Below are positions 1 through 7,078 of a stretch of DNA of 9,355 bases, one piece after another (the first letter of the stretch is position 1; each line of letters begins with the position of its first letter). The position numbers were made by a program, and so were the translations under genes. Source of the stretch: an uncultured Synergistia bacterium (GTDB lineage: Bacteria; Eremiobacterota; SpSt-956; JAKJGF01). The stretch covers positions 1 to 9,355 of the forward strand of contig CALARM010000448.1 in assembly GCA_937888925.1 (NCBI GenBank), read 5' to 3'. Below the pieces are notes generated by a model. That model had not been told where the DNA came from and searched no databases. It was given only the letters and a program-made list of their open reading frames with translations.

Positions 1-704
1 GTAAGCCTGTTACACTTCAGGAAAATGATTTTATACTGCTCTGCAGTGACGGATTGTCAAATGTTCTGGAAGAAGAAACAGATATACTGGGAACTGTGAA
101 AAAACATAATAATAACCTGCAACTAATAGTGAGTGAACTGATAGAACTGGCAAATTTAAGAGAAACAGATGATAACGCTACAATAATATGTGCTTCCATA
201 GAGGCAAAGGATCTGGATTTTTCCCGTAACATACCGGCTTGGGTGAAAAAATCTGTTCCTAAAAAGGCAAAACAGACAAAAGTCCCTACTGTAACACTGT
301 CACCGCCTGTAATTCTCTGCCATTATTGTGGCCATAAAAATTTCCTGGGTGATCTGAACTGTTCTTCGTGCGGAAAATCTCAGACATTCATCGTAAGAAA
401 ACCTGAAATAATAATTATTGATGGCCCTGATAAAGGCAAAAGCCTTGTAATGGAACATGATGAAATATATATAGGAAGAGAAGAAGATTGTAATGATCTG
501 GTCATACATGAATCTCATGGAAGAGAGTTTATCTCCAGAAAACATTTGAAAATATTTAAATTCTGTGAAGAATACTGGATTGAAGATCTTATGAGCTCAA
601 ATGGTACAAAGATAAGAGGACAGCAGATACGTGGAAAAAAACTTAAACTTATGGATAGAGATTTGATTGTTCTGGGGATGAACACACTGGAATTCAGACT
701 GTAA
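1..704 (+). CDS. PP2C-type Ser/Thr phosphatase (C-terminal part) fused to zinc ribbon and FHA domain, 5'-partial
   Basis: The frame is already open at base 3, so the gene begins upstream and 233 residues are visible. The first ~65 residues match the end of a PP2C/Stp1-like phosphatase: a LLCSDGLSN segment (Asp codon at 48) and a DDNAT segment (codons 168-182), where the family carries metal-binding aspartates. Next is a Cx2Cx10Cx2C zinc ribbon with Cys codons at 318, 327, 360 and 369. The C-terminal ~95 residues form an FHA domain with the hallmark IGRE (471-482), SRKH (534-545) and SSNGT (594-608) motifs, which in this family bind phosphothreonine peptides. The protein should be a cytoplasmic regulator that dephosphorylates Ser/Thr-phosphorylated partners and docks on phosphoproteins. 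The TTG at 54 lies inside the PP2C fold and is not a start. It may be cotranscribed with the downstream giant gene, since no clear terminator lies in the 109-nt gap. Confidence 0.9.
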   Translation, partial: KPVTLQENDFILLCSDGLSNVLEEETDILGTVKKHNNNLQLIVSELIELANLRETDDNATIICASIEAKDLDFSRNIPAWVKKSVPKKAKQTKVPTVTLSPPVILCHYCGHKNFLGDLNCSSCGKSQTFIVRKPEIIIIDGPDKGKSLVMEHDEIYIGREEDCNDLVIHESHGREFISRKHLKIFKFCEEYWIEDLMSSNGTKIRGQQIRGKKLKLMDRDLIVLGMNTLEFRL

Positions 705-813
705 ATGAAATTATCTGTCACACGTCATGCACCACGTGTCTCTGGATAAAGATTATCTGCCACGCGTCACGGGTCACGCGTCACGCGTTACGAATTACGA
801 AAGGATAATTCAT
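705..813 (+). repeat. Heptamer repeat tract upstream of the giant membrane-protein gene
   Basis: Six consecutive 7-nt units run from 760 to 801 with the pattern (T/C)(C/T)ACG(C/G/A)(G/A), for example TCACGCG at 774-780 and again at 781-787, ending in two TTACGAA units (788-801). A more degenerate set lies at 717-740 and contains the inverted repeat ACACGT (720-725) / ACGTGT (734-739). An 18-bp segment at 710-727 recurs at 752-769 with two mismatches, offset by 42 nt, which is six units. The last unit runs into the ribosome binding site of the next gene. The G+C content of the tract is well above that of the flanking DNA. Confidence 0.85.
800..805 (+). promoter_or_regulatory. Ribosome binding site of the giant membrane-protein gene
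   Basis: AAAGGA lies 8 nt before the ATG at 814 and decides this start over the in-frame ATG at 727. Between 727 and 813 the frame only translates the heptamer repeat tract. The site overlaps the last TTACGAA unit. Confidence 0.75.
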
Positions 814-3800
814 ATGAAAGAAATACTTAACAAAATAAAAGGTTATTTTAATTTTACACAGAGCCTTGTTATTACATATATAATTTATGCATTAAAAACT
901 CTCCTCCTGATTATGATATTCGGGATAGGTGTGGAATCTGTCATGGACGGGTGGTTCTATAGCAGTTATTTTTCCTGGAAGGCCGGTATTACAGCGGCAA
1001 CTGCAATTATGATAATTGTTATATTCATCCTCTGGAAAGCTACTAATTTTGCAGAAAAATGGACAATAGCAATTACATTTCCAATAGTATTTTTAATAAT
1101 AGGAACTATTATTTACGGAGTAGACAATGAAGGCGGACCTTTTATATTCAGACAGGGCAACCCGAGGCTTATAAGCATACTATTTATATTTATAGCTCTT
1201 GCTGACACTATAATGATTACGGCAACATATAAAATAAATGGTATAATTAAAATGTTAATATTAATCATGTTGATTCTTACCGTGGCAGGTTTTTCCATAC
1301 CTATATTTCTTGGACAGAATCTTCAACAGGCCCTTCAGGGACAGGCCTCTTCTTTGCTGGGTTCACTGCCTTTTTTTCTCAGGCCTACTTTTCTCGGATT
1401 ATTTTTATTTTTTCCGTTTGTAATATTTATTATTATATGGCAAATAGTAAAGACTGCTAAAGCATCAGACGAAGAGAAGTTAAACAGAATAAGCACTGTA
1501 TATCCTCTTATACCTTCATTACTATTGCTTATAGTAGGAGTCAGGACTTTGATCTTCAGTGCTCCTGTGGAAAAGATATTTTCTCCTGAAGAATTTGAAG
1601 GTAAAAGAGGTAGAGCCAATATAGCATGTCATGCCCAGGGGGGGCATATAGTAAGTTTTTCAAGCCAGAAAAATTTTTATGATAATGCTGTGTTTAATTT
1701 ATTGGATGGGGATATATGGAACAAAAACTGGCAATCAGCCGACAGTGCTCCTTTCCCTCATGAAATTATTATAGCTCTTCCTGCTTCCAATATACATAAA
1801 ATAGATCAGGTAATAATCTATAATTCACCCCAGAATGATACTTCGGCAGTAAAAGATGTGGAAATTTGTATATCTCCTGATAAATCTGATAAATTTACTT
1901 CTATGGGGACATTACGGTGTAAACAAACTTCTGCACCGCAGGTGATGAAATTTAAAAAAGAACTATCAGTAAAATTTGTCAAAATTAGAATAATCTCAAA
2001 CTGGGGCAATTCTACGTCAACATCAATGAAAGAAGTTGAAATATCAGGCTCTGAAACTCAATCTCTTGAAATTAATCCTCTTAAAGGGAATTTAATGAGC
2101 GAAAAATCAGGTGTAAGGCCTGTAAGTTATGCAAAAAATAAAGAGATAATAGAAAACCTTCCTTTCAGAGAAAAAAATTCTAATATAGACTCAACGGTTG
2201 CTTTTCAGATTAATCCGGAAAACCTGCCCGTAGAAATAACCTTTAATTTACCTGAAAGTAAAACTTATATTGTCGATAATTTAAGATTACACTTTTTTCC
2301 ATCCGAAAATAAACCGGGGGCAAATATGACAGAGGTAAGAGAGTTTGAAATATTACTTTCCCCTGACAGCCCTGTAGATGGTTTTATCTCAATGGGCCGT
2401 TACCTTTGCTCGGCAGGTAAGACAGAACAAAGTTTTTCATTTTTACCGCAAAAAGCAAAATATATAAAGATAAAATTTATCTCAGGCATAGATAAAGATA
2501 AAACGGTTGTCATTCAGGATCTGGAATTATACCAGCCATTAGTAAAACGTAATGAAGTACAGGAAGAAGAAAAATATCAATCAGGACTTAAAGGTTTTTA
2601 TTTTTTAGATAAGAATTGCAGAGACTTTTTCCGGGAGAAAGTAGATTTTAATATAGATTTTAACTGGGGTATAAAGAGTCCGATTACAGGTATGGGCAGT
2701 AAAAACTACTGTATATACTGGGAAGGTAAACTCTATGTTCCGGAAAACGGATACTATGAAATAGGTGTAAAAGCAGTCAACGGTTTTCAATTATATATAG
2801 ATAATCAATGTTTAATTCAGAAATGGAACGGAGTAGATTCCACGATGGAACAGTGGATAACAAATAAATTCAGACTTGTAAAAGGTGGTTACAATATAAA
2901 ATTAAACTACTATCATAAACAGGGTGATCAGGGGCTTGTAACACTTGCCTGGAAAAAACCCGGTGACACTGATTTACAGGTGATAGATAGAAAATACCTG
3001 GGTCATAAAATAACGGAAGGAAAAGAAATAAAAACGCCAAGGCAGGCAGTTCAGCTTGGTCTGGACTGGCTTGGAGAGAATATGTTAGAATGGCAGGATA
3101 AAAATAAATGTTATTCCTGTCATGCCCAGCCTCATGTAATTATTGGATTTGCTGCAGGGGATAAAAATGACTATAAATATAATATGAAAGCAACTATGTC
3201 TGTAATGGATCTATTGAAAAGCGGCATAAATAAAGATGGATCCCTGGCATTCCCTCAGGCAGAATCACTTACTGCTCTCCAGTTTGTTGCTATTGCTATG
3301 GCAAATTATAATAAATATATGGGTGATGAAGGGTTAGACGAACTTATGAGAATTTCTAATTTCCTTGTGGCAAAACAAATGCCTGCAGGAAACTGGAAAA
3401 ATGATAATTCGGAACCACCGGTACAGCAGGGAGATATAATGTGCACTACAAATGCACTTCTGACACTACTTCAGATCTTTAAAAAGACAGGAGATGAAAC
3501 TGTCAGCCCGAGTATACAGAAAGCGAGTGCATGGATTGAAAAAGCAGTTCCTGTTACGACACAGGATATGGCTTTTCAGATTATAGGTTTATCTTCCTAC
3601 CCTTCTCCTGATTCAAAACGAATTATAGATAATGATATAAAGAAACTTTATACCATGCAAAATGAAGACGGAGGATGGGGTGAATTAGAAGACTCAAAGA
3701 GCAACTGCTTCTCGACAGGAGAGGTGTTATATGCTCTAAAACTGTCAGGTGTAAAGTTATCCAATACGAATTTCTCTAAAGGTATTAAATATTTAACAGA

Positions 3801-5826
3801 GAATCAAAATGTATTTGGCTCATGGCCATCAGAGAATACACAGTCCAGGCGCCCTTCCGAAATAGGTCCTACCGTATGGGCAATTATGGCCCTGGCCAAT
3901 ACTTACGAGTCTCTTATCATAAGTATAATAAATCCTGAAAATGACCAGACTTTTGCACCTAAAGATGTGGAAGAAACCTATCCTATAGAAACAAAAATTT
4001 ATAGTTCTTCTAATTCAAAAATCAAGGAGGTAGAATTTTTTATAGATGATAAATCTATTGGTATAGTAGAGAATTCACCTTATAAATTAAACTGGAAACC
4101 AATGAGTTATTCCGGCGGAAAACATAATATAATGGTCATAGCACGTGATACTGAAGGTAAAGAATCTTCTGATATAAAATCAATATTCCTGGATAAAGCA
4201 TTGAAGATAGAATTTGTAAATCCTCAGGAAGGTAATATTTCTAAACCGCAGATAAAGATAGAAGTAAAAATAGAAAATAAGATTAATTCTCCTGTCACAA
4301 AAGTGGCATATTATCTGGATGATAAGTTAATACAGGAGGCGACTAAAGAACCGTATGATATTACATGGAATACGATTGGTGTCACTAACGGACGTCATGT
4401 GTTAAAAGCCAGAGTATTTAATAAACTTGGAGATACTTCTACATCAGAAAAAAGTGTTATGGTAGATAGAAAGCTTGAAATAACACTGAAAAAACCATTA
4501 CAGGGTGAGATTGTGAATGATAAATTAGAGTTTTCTTCAAATATATTAAATAGTTCCGGTTCTCCTGTTACAAGAGTGGATTATTATCTTGGTGAAAAAC
4601 TACTGGGTTATTCAAAAGACGGAAAATATTATAATTATACGTGGCCTGTTAAAGGTGTTAAAGATGGAGATTATACCATAAAAGCCGTAGTACACAATGA
4701 ACTCGGGGAAAGCGCTTCTGTAGAGAGTAATATCTCTATTGCTATTTCTTTACAAATATTTCTTCAGAATATTCGTGCCGGTGATATAGTTACAGGAAAA
4801 AAAGAGCTTAACTGTAAAATAATTAACAAGTCAAGGGTACCTATTTCTGATATTATATATTATCTGGATGAAAAGATTATAGGTAAATCCGTTAAACCAC
4901 CTTATAAAATTGTCTGGGATACAAATGAATATGCCAGCGGAGATTATACCCTGAAGGTTGTTGCAAACTCCAGAACAGGTGCAAAATCACATTCTCAGAT
5001 AAAGATAAAGTTAGAACATCCGATTATAAATTCTTTTTATGCTACCATATTGAATGAAGAAGGAAAATATGTACCAAAGATGCAGAAAGATAATTTTATA
5101 GTTGAAGAGAACGGCATTCAGCAGAATTCCTTTAATGTGAATATATGTAATGACAGCACGCCGACTTCTTATGGTGTTATGATAGATACAGGGCAGAAAA
5201 TGAGAGATTATTTCCCGGAACTTACACCATCAATACAGAAATTCCTTGATTCTATAAAACGTGGCAGTGATTCATCTGTTGTTGCATTTTCAGATTCTGT
5301 AGTAAAAAAGACGGAGCTTTCACGTGATAAAAAAGATGTCCGGAAAATATTATCTGCTGTTAAAGACTCACGAGGCTCTGCCATATATGACTCAACAATG
5401 GAAACTATAAGGATATTAAAGAAATCTGAGAAAAGAAAAGTTGTAATATTATTTACGGCAAATGTAGATGAGAATGTCGAAGGAACCGGGCCGGCCAGTA
5501 AATATAAACTTGAAGATGTATTAAGAGAAGCAAGTAATAATAATTGCCTGATATATATTGTTGCCATAGGCCCATGGGCAGATCAATATCTCCTTATAGA
5601 TCTCTGTGACGGTACAGGTGGTAGATTTTATGCTGCTCCGGACACTAAAAGTATTTACGATTTAATGAAGAGCATAGCCTTTGATCTGACCTATATGTAT
5701 AATATAACATATAAATCCTTAAATCTGACGAGAGATGGTAAATGGAGAGATGTAAAAGTCACTATTAAAGATCAGCCGGCTTATATAATAAATTTCCGTA
5801 AAGGTTATTACGGCCCAAGATATTGA
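814..5826 (+). CDS. Giant multidomain membrane protein: 7 TM, two discoidin-like domains, PA14, alpha/alpha toroid with CxxCH, four Ig-like domains, VWA-like domain
   Basis: 1670 residues from the ATG at 814. About seven hydrophobic helices fill residues ~17-255. Two F5/8-type-C (discoidin)-like beta domains follow (~262-412 and ~450-575), then a PA14 domain (~590-730, GLKGFYF start, YWEGKLYVPENGYYEI core). An alpha/alpha-toroid of the prenyltransferase/squalene-cyclase-like superfamily covers ~741-1030, with QNEDGGWGE at 949-957 and a second Q...GSW at ~998-1004. It lacks the cyclase DxDD motif and contains C766-Y-S-C-H770, a haem-c-type CxxCH. Four Big_7-like Ig domains (~1035-1403) lead to a C-terminal VWA domain resembling the VWFA-related acidobacterial type (~1402-1670), whose MIDAS is degenerate (D1458-T-G-Q-K). 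The modules suggest extracytoplasmic carbohydrate or protein binding at the cell surface; this is inference. No enzyme activity can be assigned. Domain order is clear, exact boundaries are approximate. Confidence 0.88.
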   Translation: MKEILNKIKGYFNFTQSLVITYIIYALKTLLLIMIFGIGVESVMDGWFYSSYFSWKAGITAATAIMIIVIFILWKATNFAEKWTIAITFPIVFLIIGTIIYGVDNEGGPFIFRQGNPRLISILFIFIALADTIMITATYKINGIIKMLILIMLILTVAGFSIPIFLGQNLQQALQGQASSLLGSLPFFLRPTFLGLFLFFPFVIFIIIWQIVKTAKASDEEKLNRISTVYPLIPSLLLLIVGVRTLIFSAPVEKIFSPEEFEGKRGRANIACHAQGGHIVSFSSQKNFYDNAVFNLLDGDIWNKNWQSADSAPFPHEIIIALPASNIHKIDQVIIYNSPQNDTSAVKDVEICISPDKSDKFTSMGTLRCKQTSAPQVMKFKKELSVKFVKIRIISNWGNSTSTSMKEVEISGSETQSLEINPLKGNLMSEKSGVRPVSYAKNKEIIENLPFREKNSNIDSTVAFQINPENLPVEITFNLPESKTYIVDNLRLHFFPSENKPGANMTEVREFEILLSPDSPVDGFISMGRYLCSAGKTEQSFSFLPQKAKYIKIKFISGIDKDKTVVIQDLELYQPLVKRNEVQEEEKYQSGLKGFYFLDKNCRDFFREKVDFNIDFNWGIKSPITGMGSKNYCIYWEGKLYVPENGYYEIGVKAVNGFQLYIDNQCLIQKWNGVDSTMEQWITNKFRLVKGGYNIKLNYYHKQGDQGLVTLAWKKPGDTDLQVIDRKYLGHKITEGKEIKTPRQAVQLGLDWLGENMLEWQDKNKCYSCHAQPHVIIGFAAGDKNDYKYNMKATMSVMDLLKSGINKDGSLAFPQAESLTALQFVAIAMANYNKYMGDEGLDELMRISNFLVAKQMPAGNWKNDNSEPPVQQGDIMCTTNALLTLLQIFKKTGDETVSPSIQKASAWIEKAVPVTTQDMAFQIIGLSSYPSPDSKRIIDNDIKKLYTMQNEDGGWGELEDSKSNCFSTGEVLYALKLSGVKLSNTNFSKGIKYLTENQNVFGSWPSENTQSRRPSEIGPTVWAIMALANTYESLIISIINPENDQTFAPKDVEETYPIETKIYSSSNSKIKEVEFFIDDKSIGIVENSPYKLNWKPMSYSGGKHNIMVIARDTEGKESSDIKSIFLDKALKIEFVNPQEGNISKPQIKIEVKIENKINSPVTKVAYYLDDKLIQEATKEPYDITWNTIGVTNGRHVLKARVFNKLGDTSTSEKSVMVDRKLEITLKKPLQGEIVNDKLEFSSNILNSSGSPVTRVDYYLGEKLLGYSKDGKYYNYTWPVKGVKDGDYTIKAVVHNELGESASVESNISIAISLQIFLQNIRAGDIVTGKKELNCKIINKSRVPISDIIYYLDEKIIGKSVKPPYKIVWDTNEYASGDYTLKVVANSRTGAKSHSQIKIKLEHPIINSFYATILNEEGKYVPKMQKDNFIVEENGIQQNSFNVNICNDSTPTSYGVMIDTGQKMRDYFPELTPSIQKFLDSIKRGSDSSVVAFSDSVVKKTELSRDKKDVRKILSAVKDSRGSAIYDSTMETIRILKKSEKRKVVILFTANVDENVEGTGPASKYKLEDVLREASNNNCLIYIVAIGPWADQYLLIDLCDGTGGRFYAAPDTKSIYDLMKSIAFDLTYMYNITYKSLNLTRDGKWRDVKVTIKDQPAYIINFRKGYYGPRY
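3910..5016 (+). repeat. Region encoding four tandem Ig-like repeats
   Basis: Four consecutive ~92-residue units begin near residues 1035, 1130, 1221 and 1313 of the giant protein. Each has a (V/I)xYYLDxKxxG-like strand pair, then a PY(K/D)xxW core, then a G(D/R)(Y/H)xxKxxxxN(x)xG hairpin. This is the usual signature of bacterial Ig domains that act as rigid spacers. The units have diverged at both protein and DNA level, so they are an old duplication and not a recent slippage product. Confidence 0.8.
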
Positions 5827-6003
5827 AGTCAGGAGGAATGGGAGCCTTCCTTTAATGCCGAGACAGGTAAGTTCTTACCCATTTAAAATTTAATGCCATG
5901 CGAGCAATTTGCTTAAAGTTGAGTGTTGAGAGTTGATGGTTGAAAACTTTAAACTATCGGCTCTCAACTCTCAACTATTTTATCCGGAGTGGTAATTAGA
6001 TTA
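5827..6003. other. Convergent intergenic gap with small palindromes
   Basis: This 177-nt gap separates the stop of the giant gene from the stop of the fecR-like gene. The left half holds the near-perfect hairpin GGTAAG-TT-CTTACC (5866-5879), a short AGCAA/TTGCT palindrome (5903-5913) and a direct repeat TTTAATGCC (5851-5859 and 5889-5897). A strong AGGAGG at 5831-5836 is followed only by very short frames, the longest being 12 codons from 5855. The right half holds the long heptamer hairpin annotated separately. Confidence 0.6.
5917..5976. terminator. Heptamer-based long hairpin, possible bidirectional terminator
   Basis: The left arm AGTTGAGTGTTGAGAG (5917-5932) pairs with CTCTCAACTCTCAACT (5961-5976) over 16 bp with one mismatch, around a 28-nt loop. 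The right arm is followed by TATTTTAT. Both arms are built of 7-nt units: four GTTGA(G/T/A)-type units run from 5917 to 5944 and two CTCTCAA units from 5961 to 5974. Its place between convergent genes suits a terminator, but the loop is long and the T-tract weak, so it may be primarily a repeat element. Confidence 0.5.
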
Positions 6004-6759
6004 TTAAAATGGTAAGCCCGGTACATCAGGCCTGGGTATCTTTTGAATAAAGTAATTTTTTATTTTATTTCTCACCCTTCCTTTTATTTCATCGGGCCTC
6101 ATGTCTATCAGATTAATATATTCATCCATGTGATGGAGTTCCCTGTCAGGAGTAACAAATACCGATGTGTTTGCCCCTATGGTATTTAATATCCTTTTTC
6201 TGTCTTCTGAAGATAATTCTACCTTTCCTTCGTGAACACTCACTACAGTAATGGTTTTTTCTATATCTTCTTCCCGGACTTTTTCTCTATCCTCTTCTTT
6301 TCCCTTATAATCTTCATCAACATAAACATTCATCTGGAACTGTGTACCTCTTACACTTGCCACAGATGTAGGTGCTTCAACTTCATAATCCTGTTCTTTG
6401 CCGGTAATTTTATTCACAAAAACTGAAATAGTTCCAAGAATAATTTTAAAAATAGAATGATTTTTATTATCTTCTGTTACAAGGGTTTTGATCTGAAATG
6501 TTGTATTTGCCTGTATATGAATAAGGCTTCCATCAGAGAATTCCAGGTGGGCCAGAGATTCGTCACCTGTCTGTATAATATCTCCCGAACCTGTTATTTC
6601 ACTCTTTCCATTCTGAACATGTATAACCTGTCCGTTCCTCTCAAGTTTCACAGAACCTTTATCATTGAATAGATTACCTTTTAAAGTTTCTGCTCCGTAA
6701 GAAAAATTTATTAAAGACAGGAAAAGAAATAAAGAAATAGATATAATCGATTTGAACAT
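6004..6759 (-). CDS. Exported FecR-domain protein
   Basis: 251 residues. A Sec signal peptide is clear: MFK, a hydrophobic stretch at residues 5-19, and a likely cleavage near SYGA (20-23). The mature part carries a FecR domain: GDIIQTGDESLAHLEFSDGS (59-78), a GTISVFVNK strand (109-117) and the characteristic APTSVASVRGTQF (129-141). The last of these aligns with the conserved A-x-R-GT-x-F signature of the family. An acidic, lysine-rich insert follows (~145-168), then TVVSVHEGKVELSS. Unlike classical FecR it has no N-terminal cytoplasmic anti-sigma region, so it is probably a periplasmic or surface-attached structural or sensing protein. No sigma factor or TonB receptor gene is adjacent. ATG at 6759 is preferred to GTG at 6768 because AAAGGG sits 8 nt upstream of the ATG and overlaps the GTG. 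Two tandem stop codons end the gene. Confidence 0.85.
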   Translation of the reverse strand: MFKSIISISLFLFLSLINFSYGAETLKGNLFNDKGSVKLERNGQVIHVQNGKSEITGSGDIIQTGDESLAHLEFSDGSLIHIQANTTFQIKTLVTEDNKNHSIFKIILGTISVFVNKITGKEQDYEVEAPTSVASVRGTQFQMNVYVDEDYKGKEEDREKVREEDIEKTITVVSVHEGKVELSSEDRKRILNTIGANTSVFVTPDRELHHMDEYINLIDMRPDEIKGRVRNKIKNYFIQKIPRPDVPGLPF

Positions 6760-6763
6760 GATA

Positions 6764-6772
6764 ATCACCCTT
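6764..6772 (-). promoter_or_regulatory. Ribosome binding site of the FecR-domain gene
   Basis: On the minus strand AAGGGTGAT closely complements the 16S 3' end and places the start at the ATG at 6759. The alternative GTG at 6768-6766 is part of this site. Confidence 0.6.
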
Positions 6773-6800
6773 TCTTTTTTATTACTGAAACAGATATATT

Positions 6801-6829
6801 TATATAGTGTATTTTAGAACGTATTAGAA
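6801..6829 (-). promoter_or_regulatory. Candidate sigma-70-like promoter of the FecR-domain gene
   Basis: On the minus strand TTCTAA (6829-6824) and TATATA (6806-6801) are separated by 17 nt, and the -10 box lies about 42 nt before the ATG. The same TTCTAA-17-TATAAA arrangement recurs in the upstream duplicate at 6969-6997. The AT-rich context makes chance matches likely. Confidence 0.35.
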
Positions 6830-6900
6830 TTTGGTCGTGACGCATCACGCGTTTAATACCTGCCCATCATGGATTACACATTACAAGGTTATTAACTATA
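6803..6900 (+). repeat. Direct repeat copy A (5'-leader-like block)
   Basis: This block aligns from TATAGTGTA to AGGTTATTAACTATA with copy B at 6971-7078. It shares TATTAGAATTT, GGTCGTGACG, a TTTAATACC core and a terminal pair of ATTAC(A/G) units followed by AGGTTATTAA. Copy A lacks about 13 nt of the heptamer segment present in copy B. Where copy B has the ATG start of the next gene, copy A has ATA (6898-6900), so it resembles a leader that has lost its gene. Confidence 0.75.
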
Positions 6901-6963
6901 TTATATATTACAGAAAATATGCCATAAAAGCAATATAATCTATTTTATAATTGTATATTATGT

Positions 6964-6969
6964 TATAAT
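6964..6969 (+). promoter_or_regulatory. Candidate -10 box for the 110-aa protein gene
   Basis: A perfect TATAAT lies about 108 nt before the ATG at 7077. No convincing -35 element is present at 16-18 nt upstream, where the sequence is TATTTT, and the surroundings are very AT-rich. Confidence 0.3.
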
Positions 6970-6970
6970 T

Positions 6971-7078
6971 TATAGTGTATTTCATAACTTATTAGAATTT
7001 AAGTGGTCGTGACGGGTGATGCGTTATGCGTCACGGCTTTAATACCTTCGCATTACGCATTACGAGGTTATTAATTAT
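6971..7078 (+). repeat. Direct repeat copy B with heptamer tract, leader of the 110-aa protein gene
   Basis: This is the second copy of the block at 6803-6900. It contains four 7-nt units from 7008 to 7035, where the outer CGTGACG (7008-7014) and CGTCACG (7029-7035) are exact reverse complements. Two CATTACG units follow (7051-7057, 7058-7064) and run directly into GAGG, the likely ribosome binding site (7064-7067). The whole gap 6760-7076 has no other coding potential that I can support. Confidence 0.75.

Noticed and set aside
727..813. ATG at 727 as start of the giant gene
   Set aside because: The extra 29 residues are encoded by the heptamer tract, and a well-spaced AAAGGA precedes the ATG at 814.
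1335..1619. 94-residue minus-strand open frame
   Set aside because: It is antisense to the membrane-helix region of the giant gene, and hydrophobic codons there keep the opposite frame open by chance.
1638..1644. G7 run as a phase-variation switch
   Set aside because: A single 7-nt run in an intact frame is weak evidence, and no alternative frame product is suggested.
1627..1650. First CHAQ segment in the giant protein as a second haem motif
   Set aside because: It reads I-A-C-H with no second Cys three residues upstream, so it is not a CxxCH. The 12 identical bases shared with 3118-3129 are most likely chance.
5208..5567. 119-residue minus-strand open frame
   Set aside because: It lies wholly inside the VWA-like region of the giant gene, whose plus-strand frame encodes a clear domain; no binding site or family resemblance.
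7008..7064. Heptamer tracts as a CRISPR array
   Set aside because: Units are 7 nt, contiguous and without spacers, and no cas gene is present.
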